In this document: piece by piece, positions 8,267 through 17,051 of the stretch
How the letters are laid out: each line of letters opens with the position of its first letter
How positions within the stretch are numbered: the stretch's first letter is position 1
NCBI RefSeq assembly: GCF_000312385.1
Contig: NZ_HE997626.1
Location: 1,181,996 to 1,245,995, forward strand
Origin: Tsukamurella sp. 1534
GTDB taxonomy: Bacteria > Actinomycetota > Actinomycetes > Mycobacteriales > Mycobacteriaceae
Direction of reading: 5' to 3'
Length of the DNA: 64,000 nt
Translations under genes and position numbers: made by a program
Notes under the pieces: generated by a model
What the model was told of the DNA's origin: nothing
Databases searched by the model: none
What the model saw: only the letters and a program-made list of their open reading frames with translations

Positions 8267-9784
8267 TCAGTACGCGCCGTCCGAGGTGAGCACCGTCCGG
8301 AACGTGCGGGCGATGATCCCGATATCGGTGCCGAGCGACCAGTTCTCGACGTAGCCCACGTCGATCCGGATCGACTCGTCCCACGAGAGGTCGGAGCGGC
8401 CGCTGACCTGCCACGCACCGGTGACACCGGGCTTGACCAGGAGCCGCCGCCGCATCACCGCCGGGTACTGGTCCACCTCGTGCGCCAGTGCCGGCCGCGG
8501 GCCCACCACGGCCATGTCGCCGCGGAGCACGTTGAAGAACTGCGGCAGCTCGTCGAGGCTGTAGCGGCGGATGATCCTGCCCACCTTGGTGACCCGCGGA
8601 TCGTCCTTGACCTTGAACAGGGGCCCCGCGCCCATGTCGTCACCGGACAGCCGGTCCCGGCGGGTATCGGCGTCGACGTACATGCTGCGGAACTTGACCA
8701 TCCGGAACGGGCGGCCGTCGGCGCCGATCCGCTCCGCGCGGTAGAACACCGGGCCACGGCTGTCGACGCGGATCGCGATCGCGATGACCAGCATGACCGG
8801 GGCGAGCGCGGCGAGCCCGCCGCCGGCGACGGCGAGGTCGAGCATCCGCTTGCCCGGACCGAAGGAGCGGCGCGGTCGCGGATGCGCCACGTGCACCATC
8901 GGCGTGCCCCCGATGTCCTGGTGCGCCAAGCGATGGCCGGCGACGTCCGCGAGACCGGTGGTCACCACGAGTTCGACGCCCATGGCCGCGAGGCGCCACG
9001 CGAGGTCTCGGACAGCGTCCGGGCCGAGGGCGTCGGTGGCCGTGAGCATCACGACGCCCGCACCGGTCTCGCGGACTGCGGCCTCCACCTCGCGGTCGCT
9101 GCCCGCCACCGGGATCCGCGTGCCCCGTACCTCGATCGCGTCGGCCAGCGCGGCGTCACCGGCGGGCAGGCACACGCCCACGATCCGGGAGTGGGAGGCG
9201 GTGATGAGCGCGCGCGCCGTGGCCGTCGCGGCCCCGTAGCCGCCGACCACGAGGGTGGGCGCGACCGCCGCCGCGCGGCCGTCGCCGCGGAGGTGTCGCC
9301 GCCACCACAGGCGGCTGAGCAGCGTTCCGACCAGCAGCACCGGGCCGACCACCACGACCAGCGCCCGCGGCAGCAGGTGGGGGAAGAACAACGCGACCAC
9401 GACGAGCGGGCCGAAGACGGTGCGCACGGTGCCGATCACGCGCCGCAGCTCGGCCGCGCCCATCCCGAGGGCGGGCACCGCCAGGGGCGCGTTGCGGGTG
9501 AGCAGGTGGAACCAGACGGCCACCGCGACCGTGGTGCTCACCAATACCACCGGTGCGGATGCGTGCTCGGCCAGGCCGCAGAACAGGCCGGCTGCACCGG
9601 CGAGGATCGCGATCATGAGGTCGACGCCGGTGATGGCCCGCTCCAGGCGCGCCCGGCCGGCCCGCGCGTCCGGGTCGACGACGGTGCGCGGAGCCTCGGC
9701 GACGGACTCGTCCACGACGGGGTCCGCTACGCGGGCGGGGCCGCTACCGGTGGACGGCGCACCGGTCATGTAATCGATCGACAT
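8267..9784 (-). CDS. undecaprenyl-phosphate sugar phosphotransferase (polyisoprenyl-phosphate hexose-1-P transferase)
   Basis: 505 aa. The N-terminal half has about four membrane segments and a CoA-binding-like domain. The C-terminal bacterial sugar transferase domain has the hallmark GPVFYRAERIGADGRPF, MVKFRSMYVDADT (Arg/Ser/Met signature), SLDELPQFFNVLRGDM (catalytic Asp-Glu) and VVGPRPALAHEV. Enzymes of this WbaP/CpsE family move a sugar-1-phosphate from an NDP-sugar to undecaprenyl phosphate and so start lipid-linked repeat-unit synthesis. It sits at the left edge of the polysaccharide locus and is preceded on its strand by a GAGGGG ribosome site before ATG 9784. Confidence 0.88.
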   Translation of the reverse strand: MSIDYMTGAPSTGSGPARVADPVVDESVAEAPRTVVDPDARAGRARLERAITGVDLMIAILAGAAGLFCGLAEHASAPVVLVSTTVAVAVWFHLLTRNAPLAVPALGMGAAELRRVIGTVRTVFGPLVVVALFFPHLLPRALVVVVGPVLLVGTLLSRLWWRRHLRGDGRAAAVAPTLVVGGYGAATATARALITASHSRIVGVCLPAGDAALADAIEVRGTRIPVAGSDREVEAAVRETGAGVVMLTATDALGPDAVRDLAWRLAAMGVELVVTTGLADVAGHRLAHQDIGGTPMVHVAHPRPRRSFGPGKRMLDLAVAGGGLAALAPVMLVIAIAIRVDSRGPVFYRAERIGADGRPFRMVKFRSMYVDADTRRDRLSGDDMGAGPLFKVKDDPRVTKVGRIIRRYSLDELPQFFNVLRGDMAVVGPRPALAHEVDQYPAVMRRRLLVKPGVTGAWQVSGRSDLSWDESIRIDVGYVENWSLGTDIGIIARTFRTVLTSDGAY

Positions 9785-10284
9785 GGCCCCTCAGGATCGT
9801 CTCGCTACTCCAATGGATCAGCAATCGGCACGGCGAGTAAAGGGTCATGAATAAACATCAACCCGCATTGCGATCACGAACCGTTTCGCACGAAATGCAC
9901 CGAAGCATCCGTACGACCGTCGCGACAACACCCTCACCGCAGACCAGGCTCCCGATCGCTGTGGCGACCACCGGGGAGAACACCTGATGGGTCCTCATCC
10001 CCGTCGACCTGGTTCGATCCGTCCGTGACGCTCACCATGACGGCGGGCTTGCCGGGGCCGGTCGATCGACTGCCTGTGCCACGCTAGTCGGCCGACGTTG
10101 CGATCGCAATGCGCCAACACCATTTGCAACCAGAAATGGGGTGATCGTCACACGAACACTTTTGCGCGGAGCACGACGAATACCTCCGCCGTCGAATACG
10201 GGGGTTGACTGGTTTATGCTGACAACTCACACCGGATTCGGCGAGGGGATCGCCGGCCACGAACGCCGAGGAACGGAAGCCTTC
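9785..10284. promoter_or_regulatory. intergenic control region of the polysaccharide locus
   Basis: 500 bp without a convincing gene, between divergent starts. It is less GC-rich than its flanks by eye. It holds an 11-bp element GCATTGCGATC in opposite orientations at 9865-9875 and 10102-10112. The second copy lies within a perfect 12-bp palindrome TTGCGATCGCAA (10098-10109). TATGCT at 10215-10220 is a good -10 box for the rightward operon and would give a ~58-nt leader to the ATG at 10285. These are operator/promoter candidates by inspection only. Confidence 0.45.
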
Positions 10285-11532
10285 ATGAAGTGCCGTCTGT
10301 GCGGTTCGCCGCGACTGCGCAGCGTCGTCGACCTGGGCGCCACGCCGCCCTGCGAGAAGTTCCTCACCGCCGACGAGCTGGACCTGCCCGAGCCCACGTA
10401 CCCGTTGCACCTGCGGATCTGCGAGGAGTGCCTGCTGCTGCAGATCCCGGCGCTGATCCTCCCGGAGGAGACGTTCTCCGAGTACGCGTACTTCTCGTCG
10501 TACTCGGCCAGCTGGGTCGATCACGCGCGCCGTTTCGTGCACGGCGCGATCGAACGCCTGGAACTACGCCCCGAGCAGCTGATCGTCGAGGTGGCCAGCA
10601 ACGACGGCTACCTCCTGCAGCACGCCGTGGCCGCCGGCGTCCGGTGCCTGGGCATCGAACCGTCGGTCAACGTCGGCGCCGCCGCGCGCGAGAAGGGCGT
10701 GCCCACCGTGACCGCGTTCCTCGACGAGGACACCGCGGCCGCCGTGCGCGCGGAGCACGGGCCGGCGAACCTGGTGGTCGCGAACAACGTGTACGCCCAC
10801 ATCCCCGACCTGCTCGGCTTCACGAAGGGCCTGCGGGGCCTCCTGGCCGACGACGGCTGGCTCAGCATCGAGGTGCACCACGCGCTCCCGCTCGTCGCCG
10901 AGGGCCAGTTCGACACCGTCTACCACGAGCACTTCCAGTACTACACCGTGCTCTCCGCGCAGCGGGCGCTCGCGACAGCCGGCCTCACGGTGGTCGACGT
11001 GGAGGCGATCCCCACGCACGGGGGCTCGATCCGCCTGTGGGCCAGGCCCGACGGTGCGGCCGGCGCACCGTCGGAACGCGTGGCCGAACTGCTGCGGGAG
11101 GAGGCCGAGGCCGGCCTGCACGAGGTGTCCGGCTACGCCGGACTGCAGGCGAGCGCCGAACGGGCCCGGCAGGAACTGCTGCGCTTCCTGCTCGACTGCA
11201 GGGCACAGGGCAAGCGGGTCGCCGGGTACGGCGCGCCCGGCAAGGGCAACACGTTGCTCAACTTCTGCGGGATCCGCACGGACCTCCTCGAGTACACCGT
11301 GGACCGGAACCCGTACAAGCACGGACGATTCACGCCCGGCGCGCGGATCCCGATCCACGAGCCGGAGCGCCTCGACGCCGATCGGCCCGATGTGGTGGTG
11401 GTCCTCCCCTGGAACCTCGAGGCCGAGATCACCGAGCAGCTGCGCCCGCTCGTCGACCGGGGAACGGAGCTCGTCTACCCGATGCCCCGACTGCACGCAG
11501 CGCGGCCGGCCGCCGCTGTACCGGAAGCCTGA
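10285..11532 (+). CDS. zinc-finger sugar C-methyltransferase (SAM-dependent)
   Basis: 415 aa with the three-part layout of TylCIII/NovU-type sugar C-methyltransferases. First, a four-cysteine zinc site (CRLCGS at the N-terminus and CEECLLLQ near residue 55). Second, the SAM domain with VEVASNDGYLLQ and LGIEPS. Third, a C-terminal domain with THGGSIRLW and VAGYGAPGKGNTLLN. Such enzymes add a methyl to a carbon of an NDP-ketosugar. I start at ATG 10285 because the zinc site begins at residue 3; a longer reading frame upstream has no supporting homology. It opens the sugar-modification cassette. Confidence 0.85.
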   Translation: MKCRLCGSPRLRSVVDLGATPPCEKFLTADELDLPEPTYPLHLRICEECLLLQIPALILPEETFSEYAYFSSYSASWVDHARRFVHGAIERLELRPEQLIVEVASNDGYLLQHAVAAGVRCLGIEPSVNVGAAAREKGVPTVTAFLDEDTAAAVRAEHGPANLVVANNVYAHIPDLLGFTKGLRGLLADDGWLSIEVHHALPLVAEGQFDTVYHEHFQYYTVLSAQRALATAGLTVVDVEAIPTHGGSIRLWARPDGAAGAPSERVAELLREEAEAGLHEVSGYAGLQASAERARQELLRFLLDCRAQGKRVAGYGAPGKGNTLLNFCGIRTDLLEYTVDRNPYKHGRFTPGARIPIHEPERLDADRPDVVVVLPWNLEAEITEQLRPLVDRGTELVYPMPRLHAARPAAAVPEA

Positions 11533-11542
11533 GGAGGCGACG

Positions 11543-12325
11543 ATGAAGGTGGTCCTGTTCTGCGGCGGCTACGGAATGCGCATGCGCAACACCGCCGACG
11601 ACATGGTGCCCAAGCCCATGCAGCTGGTGGGGCCGCGGCCGCTGATCTGGCACGTGATGCGGTATTACGCGCACTTCGGGCACACGGAGTTCATCCTGTG
11701 CCTGGGCTACGGCGCCCAGCACATCAAGAACTACTTCCTCAACTATCGCGAGACCGAGTCCAACGACTTCGTGATCCGCGGCGGCGAGGTGGAGCTGCTG
11801 TCCGCCGACATGCGCGACTGGACCATCAGTTTCGTGGACACCGGCCTGGAATCGGCCATCGGCGAACGACTCCGGCGCGTTCGCCCGTACCTGGACGGCG
11901 ACGAGTACTTCCTCGCCAACTACGCCGACGTGCTCAGCGACGCCCCGATGAACACCATCATCGACCGGGTGCGCGAGACCGGTTCGTCGGCGTCGATGCT
12001 GCTCGTACCGCCGCAATCCTCGTTCCACTGCGTGGACGTGGACGGCGACGCGAAGGTCACCGGCATCACCCCCGTCTCCGAGTTCCCCATCTGGGAGAAC
12101 GGCGGCTACTTCGTCCTCACCCAGGACGTGTTCGATCACCTGCCCGAGAACGGGGACCTGGTGGCCGACGCGTGCACGGCCCTCGCCGAGCAGGGAAAGC
12201 TGCTGGGCTATCGGCACCGCGGCTTCTGGAAGCCCGCGGACACCTTCAAGGAGCGGGCCGACCTGGACGCCGGGTACGCGCGCGGCGACCGCCCCTGGAT
12301 GGTGTGGAAGGAACCCGCGCGGTGA
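11543..12325 (+). CDS. sugar-1-phosphate nucleotidyltransferase (cytidylyltransferase-like)
   Basis: 260 aa. MKVVLFCGGYGMRMR is a variant of the GGxGxR nucleotide-binding loop. VPKPMQLVGPRPLIWHVM and ILCLGYGAQHIKNYFLNY closely follow the pattern of glucose-1-phosphate cytidylyltransferases (RfbF). VLLANYADVLSD-like residues (here FLANYADVLSD) carry the metal-binding Asp. It would charge a hexose-1-phosphate with CTP (or another NTP) to make the donor for the neighbouring epimerase and methyltransferase. A GAGGAGG ribosome site lies 5 nt before the ATG. The base specificity is inferred, not shown. Confidence 0.8.
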   Translation: MKVVLFCGGYGMRMRNTADDMVPKPMQLVGPRPLIWHVMRYYAHFGHTEFILCLGYGAQHIKNYFLNYRETESNDFVIRGGEVELLSADMRDWTISFVDTGLESAIGERLRRVRPYLDGDEYFLANYADVLSDAPMNTIIDRVRETGSSASMLLVPPQSSFHCVDVDGDAKVTGITPVSEFPIWENGGYFVLTQDVFDHLPENGDLVADACTALAEQGKLLGYRHRGFWKPADTFKERADLDAGYARGDRPWMVWKEPAR

Positions 12326-12975
12326 TCGCCCTCGACGCCGGGCCGCTGTCGGAGGTCGCGGTCCTCGGCGCACATTGCGACGACATCGCCATCGGCATGG
12401 GCGGCACCCTGCTCCAGCTGTGTGAGGCGAATCCCGGCCTGCGCGTGCACGCCTGGGTCGGCAGCGGTGCCGGGACGCCCCGCGAGGCCGAGGAACTGGG
12501 CGCGCTCGCGGCGTTCGCCCCCGGTGCCGACCTCCGGGTGACCGTGGCCGACCTGCCCGACGGCCGCGCCCCCGCGCACTGGGCGCGGGCCAAGGCGGCG
12601 CTGGGCGAGTTCCGGCGCTCGGCCGACCCCGAGGTCGTGTTCGCCCCGCACCGGCACGACGCGCATCAGGACCACCGCCAACTGGCCGAGCTCGCGCCCA
12701 CCGAGTTCCGGGACCAGCTGATCCTGGGGTACGAGATCCTCAAGTGGGAGACGGACACTCCGCGACCGACGGTCCTGGTACCGCTGACCGCGGACACCGC
12801 CCGGGCGAAAACGCGGCTGCTGCACGAGCACTACCCGTCGCAGACCGCGCACGACTGGTTCGACGACGAGGCGTTCCTCGGCCTGGCGCGGCTGCGCGGT
12901 GTGCAGTGCCGCGCGCCCTACGCCGAGGGATTCATGGTGGACAAGGCGATCGTACGATTCGGAGGACGGCGATGA
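12322..12975 (+). CDS. PIG-L family deacetylase
   Basis: 217 aa from a GTG overlapping the previous stop (GTGA). VAVLGAHCDDIAIGMGGT is the LmbE/PIG-L zinc motif; the usual AHPDDE reads AHCDDI here, keeping the His-Asp-Asp ligands but not Pro or Glu. APHRHDAHQDHRQ supplies the second metal-site His and the D-H pair. Family members remove N-acetyl groups from amino sugars such as GlcNAc conjugates. In this cassette it likely deacetylates a sugar of the polysaccharide or its precursor. Confidence 0.78.
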   Translation: MIALDAGPLSEVAVLGAHCDDIAIGMGGTLLQLCEANPGLRVHAWVGSGAGTPREAEELGALAAFAPGADLRVTVADLPDGRAPAHWARAKAALGEFRRSADPEVVFAPHRHDAHQDHRQLAELAPTEFRDQLILGYEILKWETDTPRPTVLVPLTADTARAKTRLLHEHYPSQTAHDWFDDEAFLGLARLRGVQCRAPYAEGFMVDKAIVRFGGRR

Positions 12976-13988
12976 AGGTTCTGCTCACGGGCAGCCAGGG
13001 CTACTTGGGCACGGTGATGGCGCCGGTGCTCGCCGCCGCGGGGCACGAGGTGACGGGCCTCGATTCCGGGCTCTTCGCCGACCGCGTGCTCGGCCCGGCA
13101 CCGTCGGACCCGCCCACCCGCACCACAGACCTGCGGGACGTGACCGCCGCGCAGCTGGAGGGGTTCGACGCCGTGATCCACCTCGCGGCGCTCTCCAACG
13201 ATCCGCTGGGCTCGCTCGCGCCGGAGGTCACGTACGACATCAATCACGCCGCGTCCAGCCGGCTCGCCCGGCTGGCGAAGGACGCTGGCGTGTCCCGGTT
13301 CCTCTACGCCTCCACGTGTTCCGTGTACGGCGCCGCCGGCGACGGACTGGTGGACGAGGACGCTCCGCTCAATCCCATCACTCCCTACGCGATCAGCAAG
13401 GTGCGGGTCGAGGACGACGCGGCGGCCCTCGCGGACCCCGACTTCACCCCCGTGTTCCTCCGCAACGCCACCGCGTTCGGGTTCTCTCCGCGGCTGCGCG
13501 CCGACATCGTGCTCAACAACCTCATGGGGTACGCGGTGCTCACCGGCGAGGTGCTGGTGCTGTCCGACGGGACGCCGTGGCGGCCGCTCGTGCACGCGCA
13601 GGACATCGCGCGCGCGTTCGCCGCGTGCCTCACGGCCCCGAGGGCGACCGTCTCGGCACGGGCGTACAACATCGGCACCGAGCGCAACAACGTCACCGTC
13701 GCCGAGATCGCGCAGGCCGTGGTGGACGTCGTTCCCGATGCCGCGGTGCGGATCACGGGCGAGGCGGGCGCCGACCCCCGCTCCTACCGGGTCGATTTCT
13801 CCCGAGCCCGGGACGAATTGGGGTTCGAGGCGAGCTGGACGGTGCCGGACGGTGCGGCGGAACTGCACCGCGCGTACACCGACTACGGGCTGACCACGAC
13901 CTCCTTCCAGCAGGACTTCACCCGGCTCGCCCGCCTGGAGCGCCTGCAGCGCGACGGGATCATCGACGGATCGATGCGCCGCGCATGA
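12972..13988 (+). CDS. NAD-dependent sugar epimerase/dehydratase (extended SDR)
   Basis: 338 aa. MKVLLTGSQGYLG is the TGxxGxxG NAD site, VIHLAALSNDP the strand-4 motif, and YASTCSVYG with ITPYAISKVRVED provide the Ser and the YxxxK catalytic pair. This is the fold of NDP-sugar 4,6-dehydratases and 4-epimerases. The neighbouring nucleotidyltransferase and 3,5-epimerase make an NDP-sugar dehydratase/epimerase role most likely. A GGAGG site precedes the ATG, which overlaps the PIG-L stop (ATGA). Confidence 0.83.
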   Translation: MKVLLTGSQGYLGTVMAPVLAAAGHEVTGLDSGLFADRVLGPAPSDPPTRTTDLRDVTAAQLEGFDAVIHLAALSNDPLGSLAPEVTYDINHAASSRLARLAKDAGVSRFLYASTCSVYGAAGDGLVDEDAPLNPITPYAISKVRVEDDAAALADPDFTPVFLRNATAFGFSPRLRADIVLNNLMGYAVLTGEVLVLSDGTPWRPLVHAQDIARAFAACLTAPRATVSARAYNIGTERNNVTVAEIAQAVVDVVPDAAVRITGEAGADPRSYRVDFSRARDELGFEASWTVPDGAAELHRAYTDYGLTTTSFQQDFTRLARLERLQRDGIIDGSMRRA

Positions 13989-13996
13989 TCGCCGCG

Positions 13997-14551
13997 TCAG
14001 CCCAGGCGGGACCGCAGCCCCGCCCAGCTCCCCGCCGCGGCGTCCCGCGCGGACACGACGCGCTCGGCGAGCGGCCACTCGATCGCCAGATCCGGATCCG
14101 CGTGGTGCACAGCGAGATCCTCGCTCGGGTCGTGCGGCCGGTCGATCCGGTAGCACACGTCCGCGATGTCCGTGAGCGCCTGGAATCCGTGCAGGAAGCC
14201 CGGCGGCACGTACAGGGTGTGGAAGGCCTCGTCGTCGAGCCGGAACGCCTGCGAACGGCCGAAGGTGGGCGAGTACGGCCGCGCGTCCACCAGCACGTCG
14301 TGGATCGCGCCGCGCGCGCAGCGCACCAGCTTCGCCTCGCCCCGCCCGGCCCGGCCGTGCAGGCCGCGCAGCACGCCGCGTGCGGAACGGGACTGGGAGT
14401 CCTGCACGAATCGCGCGGCGGCACCGGGATCCCCGAGGTGCGCGTCGAACACCTCCGCGTCGAAGGTGCGCGTGAACAGGCCGCGGTCGTCGCGGTGCGG
14501 GGTGGGCACGAACAGCACCACGTCCGCGAGATCCGTGTCTTCGATCTGCAT
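13997..14551 (-). CDS. rfbC: dTDP-4-dehydrorhamnose 3,5-epimerase-like protein
   Basis: 184 aa cupin-type epimerase. VPTPHRDDRGLFTRTFD matches the family start, FVQDSQSRSARGVLRGLHGR holds the catalytic His, and FHTLYVPPGFLHGFQAL the cupin core and product-site residues. The conserved 'RGLH..P.AQ' stretch is changed to GRAGRGEAKLV. It would epimerise C3 and/or C5 of a 4-keto sugar nucleotide. It is inserted on the minus strand between plus-strand cassette genes, and its ATG lies only 14 bp from the ATG of the divergent next gene. Confidence 0.82.
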   Translation of the reverse strand: MQIEDTDLADVVLFVPTPHRDDRGLFTRTFDAEVFDAHLGDPGAAARFVQDSQSRSARGVLRGLHGRAGRGEAKLVRCARGAIHDVLVDARPYSPTFGRSQAFRLDDEAFHTLYVPPGFLHGFQALTDIADVCYRIDRPHDPSEDLAVHHADPDLAIEWPLAERVVSARDAAAGSWAGLRSRLG

Positions 14552-14565
14552 GGGGTCATGCTGCC

Positions 14566-15684
14566 ATGAGGCACGCCCGCCCGTGCCGCGGCTGCGGTTC
14601 CGTGAAGCTGACCCGGGTCCTGGACGTGGGCCGGGTCCCCGCCGCGGATCACTTCCCTCCCGCGGGCTCCCCCGTGGCCGCATCCGAATCCGCCCACCCG
14701 CTGGCGATGGACCTGTGCGCGTCCTGTGGCCTGGCCCAGCTCGCCGCGGACGACACGGCCGCGGACGAGCCGCGCGGAGTGGAGCCGCGAGCACTGCGCG
14801 AGCAGGCCGCGGACGCCGTCGCCCGGGTGGCCGCATCGCATCTGCTCCGGGGATCGACGGTGCGCGAGTTCGGCAGTCCGCACGGCGGATCGTGGCTGCC
14901 GCTGTTGGCGGAGCGCGGTTTCCGTACCGTCACCGCGGGCCCCGCGGACGTGGTGATCGACGGTTTCGGCATCATGCACGACGCAGATCAGCGCGCGGCG
15001 TTCGCAGCGCGCGCGGCGGCCGTGGCACCCGGCGGGGTGCTGTTGCTGCAGTACCAGCCCCTCGGCGGAATCGTCGCGAACCTGCAGTGGACGGCCCTGC
15101 GGCACGGGCACTTCGCGTACTACACCCTCACGGCCCTCCAGCGCCTGCTGGCCGCCGCGGGCATGGAACCCGTGCGCGCCTTCGAGTTCGACCTGTACGG
15201 CGGCACCGTGCTGCTGGCCGCGTGCCACACCGGCGCCGCCGGGAGGACCGCCGACGACCCCGCCGTCCGGCGGATCCTCGCCGCGGAGGCCGACGGTGGG
15301 CTCACGACGCCCGCGGGCCTGCGCCGCCTCGCGGCGGCGCCCGACGCGCAGGCGGGCGCCCTCCGGGAATGGGCCGAGGCGCACGCCGCCGCCGGGCGCA
15401 CCGTCGCCGCGTACGGCGCGGCCTCGCGGGCGGTGGCGCTGTTCGCCCTCGCCGGGCTGGACGCGCGCCTCGTGACCTGCGTCGCCGACGCGTCCCCGGC
15501 CAAATACGGGCGACGCATGCCGGGCACCGACATCCCGATCGTGCCGCCCGAGCGGCTGGCCGAGTTCGACGGGCCGGTGCTGCTGACGATCCCCGACTTG
15601 CACGACGAGGTGCTCGACGCCTGGCCCGCGCTGCGCGGCCGGCTGGTGACCGGCCCTGCCGGAGAGGAGGTTCCGCGTCCATGA
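14566..15684 (+). CDS. degenerate zinc-finger methyltransferase-like protein
   Basis: 372 aa, a divergent relative of the protein at 10285. Zinc-site cysteines are kept (CRGCGS, CASCGLAQL). The middle domain is short, with REFGSPHGGSWLPLL where E-V/x-G-x-N/D-G is expected, and it lacks the acidic residue that normally binds the SAM ribose. The C-terminal domain with LYGGTVLLAACH and VAAYGAASRAVALFAL is clear. It may no longer methylate, acting instead as a ketosugar-binding partner, or may use an altered site. The stop overlaps the following aminotransferase (ATGA). Confidence 0.65.
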   Translation: MRHARPCRGCGSVKLTRVLDVGRVPAADHFPPAGSPVAASESAHPLAMDLCASCGLAQLAADDTAADEPRGVEPRALREQAADAVARVAASHLLRGSTVREFGSPHGGSWLPLLAERGFRTVTAGPADVVIDGFGIMHDADQRAAFAARAAAVAPGGVLLLQYQPLGGIVANLQWTALRHGHFAYYTLTALQRLLAAAGMEPVRAFEFDLYGGTVLLAACHTGAAGRTADDPAVRRILAAEADGGLTTPAGLRRLAAAPDAQAGALREWAEAHAAAGRTVAAYGAASRAVALFALAGLDARLVTCVADASPAKYGRRMPGTDIPIVPPERLAEFDGPVLLTIPDLHDEVLDAWPALRGRLVTGPAGEEVPRP

Positions 15685-17015
15685 CCGACCCCGGCTTCTC
15701 CCGCTCGAACGAGCTGCAGCGGCGCCTGCACCACCTGGTTCCGGGCGGTGCGCACACCTACGCCCGCGGCGCCGACCAGTACCCCGAGGGCATGGCGCCC
15801 GTGCTCGTCCGCGGCCGTGGCGCTCGGGTGTGGGACGCCGACGGCAACGAGTACGTCGAGTACGGGATCGGGCTGCGCGCCGTCACCCTCGGCCACGCCT
15901 ACCCGCCGGTGACGGACGCGGTGCGCGCGGTGCTCGACGACGGCCTGAACTTCAGCCGGCCCACCGTGCTCGAGCTCGAGGCCGCCGAGGATTTCCTGGA
16001 CCTGGTGCCCACCGCCGAGATGGTGAAGTTCGCCAAGAACGGCTCCGACGCCACCACGGCGGCGCTGCGGCTGGCCCGCGCGGTCACGGGACGCGACACG
16101 GTGGCCGTCTGCGAGCAGCCCTTCTTCTCGGTGGACGACTGGTTCATCGGCGCGACGGAGATGAATGCGGGGGTCCCGCGGCCGGACCGGGAACGCACCG
16201 TGCGGTTCGGCTACAACGACGCCGACGCACTCGCGGACCGGTTCCGGGAACGCCCCGGGCGGATCGCCGCGGTGTTCCTCGAAGCCGCCACGGCGCTCTC
16301 CGAGCCCGAACCCGGCTTCCTGGAACGGGTCCGGGACCTGTGCGACGAGCACGGGGCGCTCCTGGTGTTCGACGAGATGATCACCGGGTTCCGCTGGTCG
16401 CCACACGGCGCGCAGTCCGTGTACGGCGTCGTGCCGGACCTGTCGTGCTGGGGCAAGGCCATGGGCAACGGTTTCCCGATCTCCGCGCTCGCGGGCCGGC
16501 GGGAGTACATGGAGCGCGGCGGGCTGAACACCGACGCCGACCGGGTGTTCCTGCTGTCCACCACCCACGGCCCGGAATCGGTGTCGCTGGCCGCGTTCCG
16601 CGCGGTCGCGCGGGCCTACCGCGAGGGCGACCCCATCGCCGCGATGGAGCGCCGGGGACGCAGGCTGGCCGACGGCGTGAACGCGGCGGCGGAGGCCGCA
16701 GGGGTGGGCGACGCGGTGCGGGCCGTCGGCCGGCCGTCGTGCCTCGTGTTCACCACCCGCGACGCCGACGGTGCGCCGTCCCAAGAGTTCCGGACCCTGT
16801 TCCTGCAGGAGCTGCTGCGGCGCGGCGTGCTCGGCCAGTCGTTCGTGATCTCCGCCGCGCACACCGACGCCGACGTCGACCACACCGTCGCCGCGGTCGC
16901 CGAAGCCCTCGTGCCGTACCGGCGGGCGCTCGACGCGGGCACCGTCGAGGGCCTGCTGCGCGGGCGTCCCGTGGCCCCCGCCCTGCGCCGCACCGCCGCC
17001 CCACGCCGGCTCTAG
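15681..17015 (+). CDS. class-III PLP aminotransferase, glutamate-1-semialdehyde aminomutase type
   Basis: 444 aa. VKFAKNGSDATTAALRLAR binds the PLP phosphate, LLVFDEMITGFRWS holds the PLP-contacting Asp, and LSCWGKAMGNGFPISAL carries the Schiff-base Lys259. The sequence is of the GSA-aminotransferase subgroup. It is embedded in a sugar cassette rather than with haem genes, so it probably aminates a sugar-derived or small-molecule keto substrate for the polysaccharide. This contextual reassignment is inference. A longer frame upstream is not needed; the ATG at 15681 overlaps the previous stop. Confidence 0.78.
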   Translation: MTDPGFSRSNELQRRLHHLVPGGAHTYARGADQYPEGMAPVLVRGRGARVWDADGNEYVEYGIGLRAVTLGHAYPPVTDAVRAVLDDGLNFSRPTVLELEAAEDFLDLVPTAEMVKFAKNGSDATTAALRLARAVTGRDTVAVCEQPFFSVDDWFIGATEMNAGVPRPDRERTVRFGYNDADALADRFRERPGRIAAVFLEAATALSEPEPGFLERVRDLCDEHGALLVFDEMITGFRWSPHGAQSVYGVVPDLSCWGKAMGNGFPISALAGRREYMERGGLNTDADRVFLLSTTHGPESVSLAAFRAVARAYREGDPIAAMERRGRRLADGVNAAAEAAGVGDAVRAVGRPSCLVFTTRDADGAPSQEFRTLFLQELLRRGVLGQSFVISAAHTDADVDHTVAAVAEALVPYRRALDAGTVEGLLRGRPVAPALRRTAAPRRL

Positions 17016-17051
17016 CAGCACTCCCGCGCCGTCCGAGCGGAGCCGGCGCCG

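Noticed and set aside
10205..10210. TTGACT as a -35 box for TATGCT at 10215
   Set aside because: Only 4 bp separate them; a sigma-70-type promoter needs about 17.
10141..10284. N-terminal extension of the C-methyltransferase to an upstream start
   Set aside because: The extra 48 residues are not domain-like and span the -10 box; the zinc site fits a start at 10285.
14836..15603. Long minus-strand frames opposite the methyltransferase and aminotransferase genes
   Set aside because: They mirror high-GC coding sequence on the plus strand and show no conserved motif; the plus-strand genes have catalytic residues and coupled starts.
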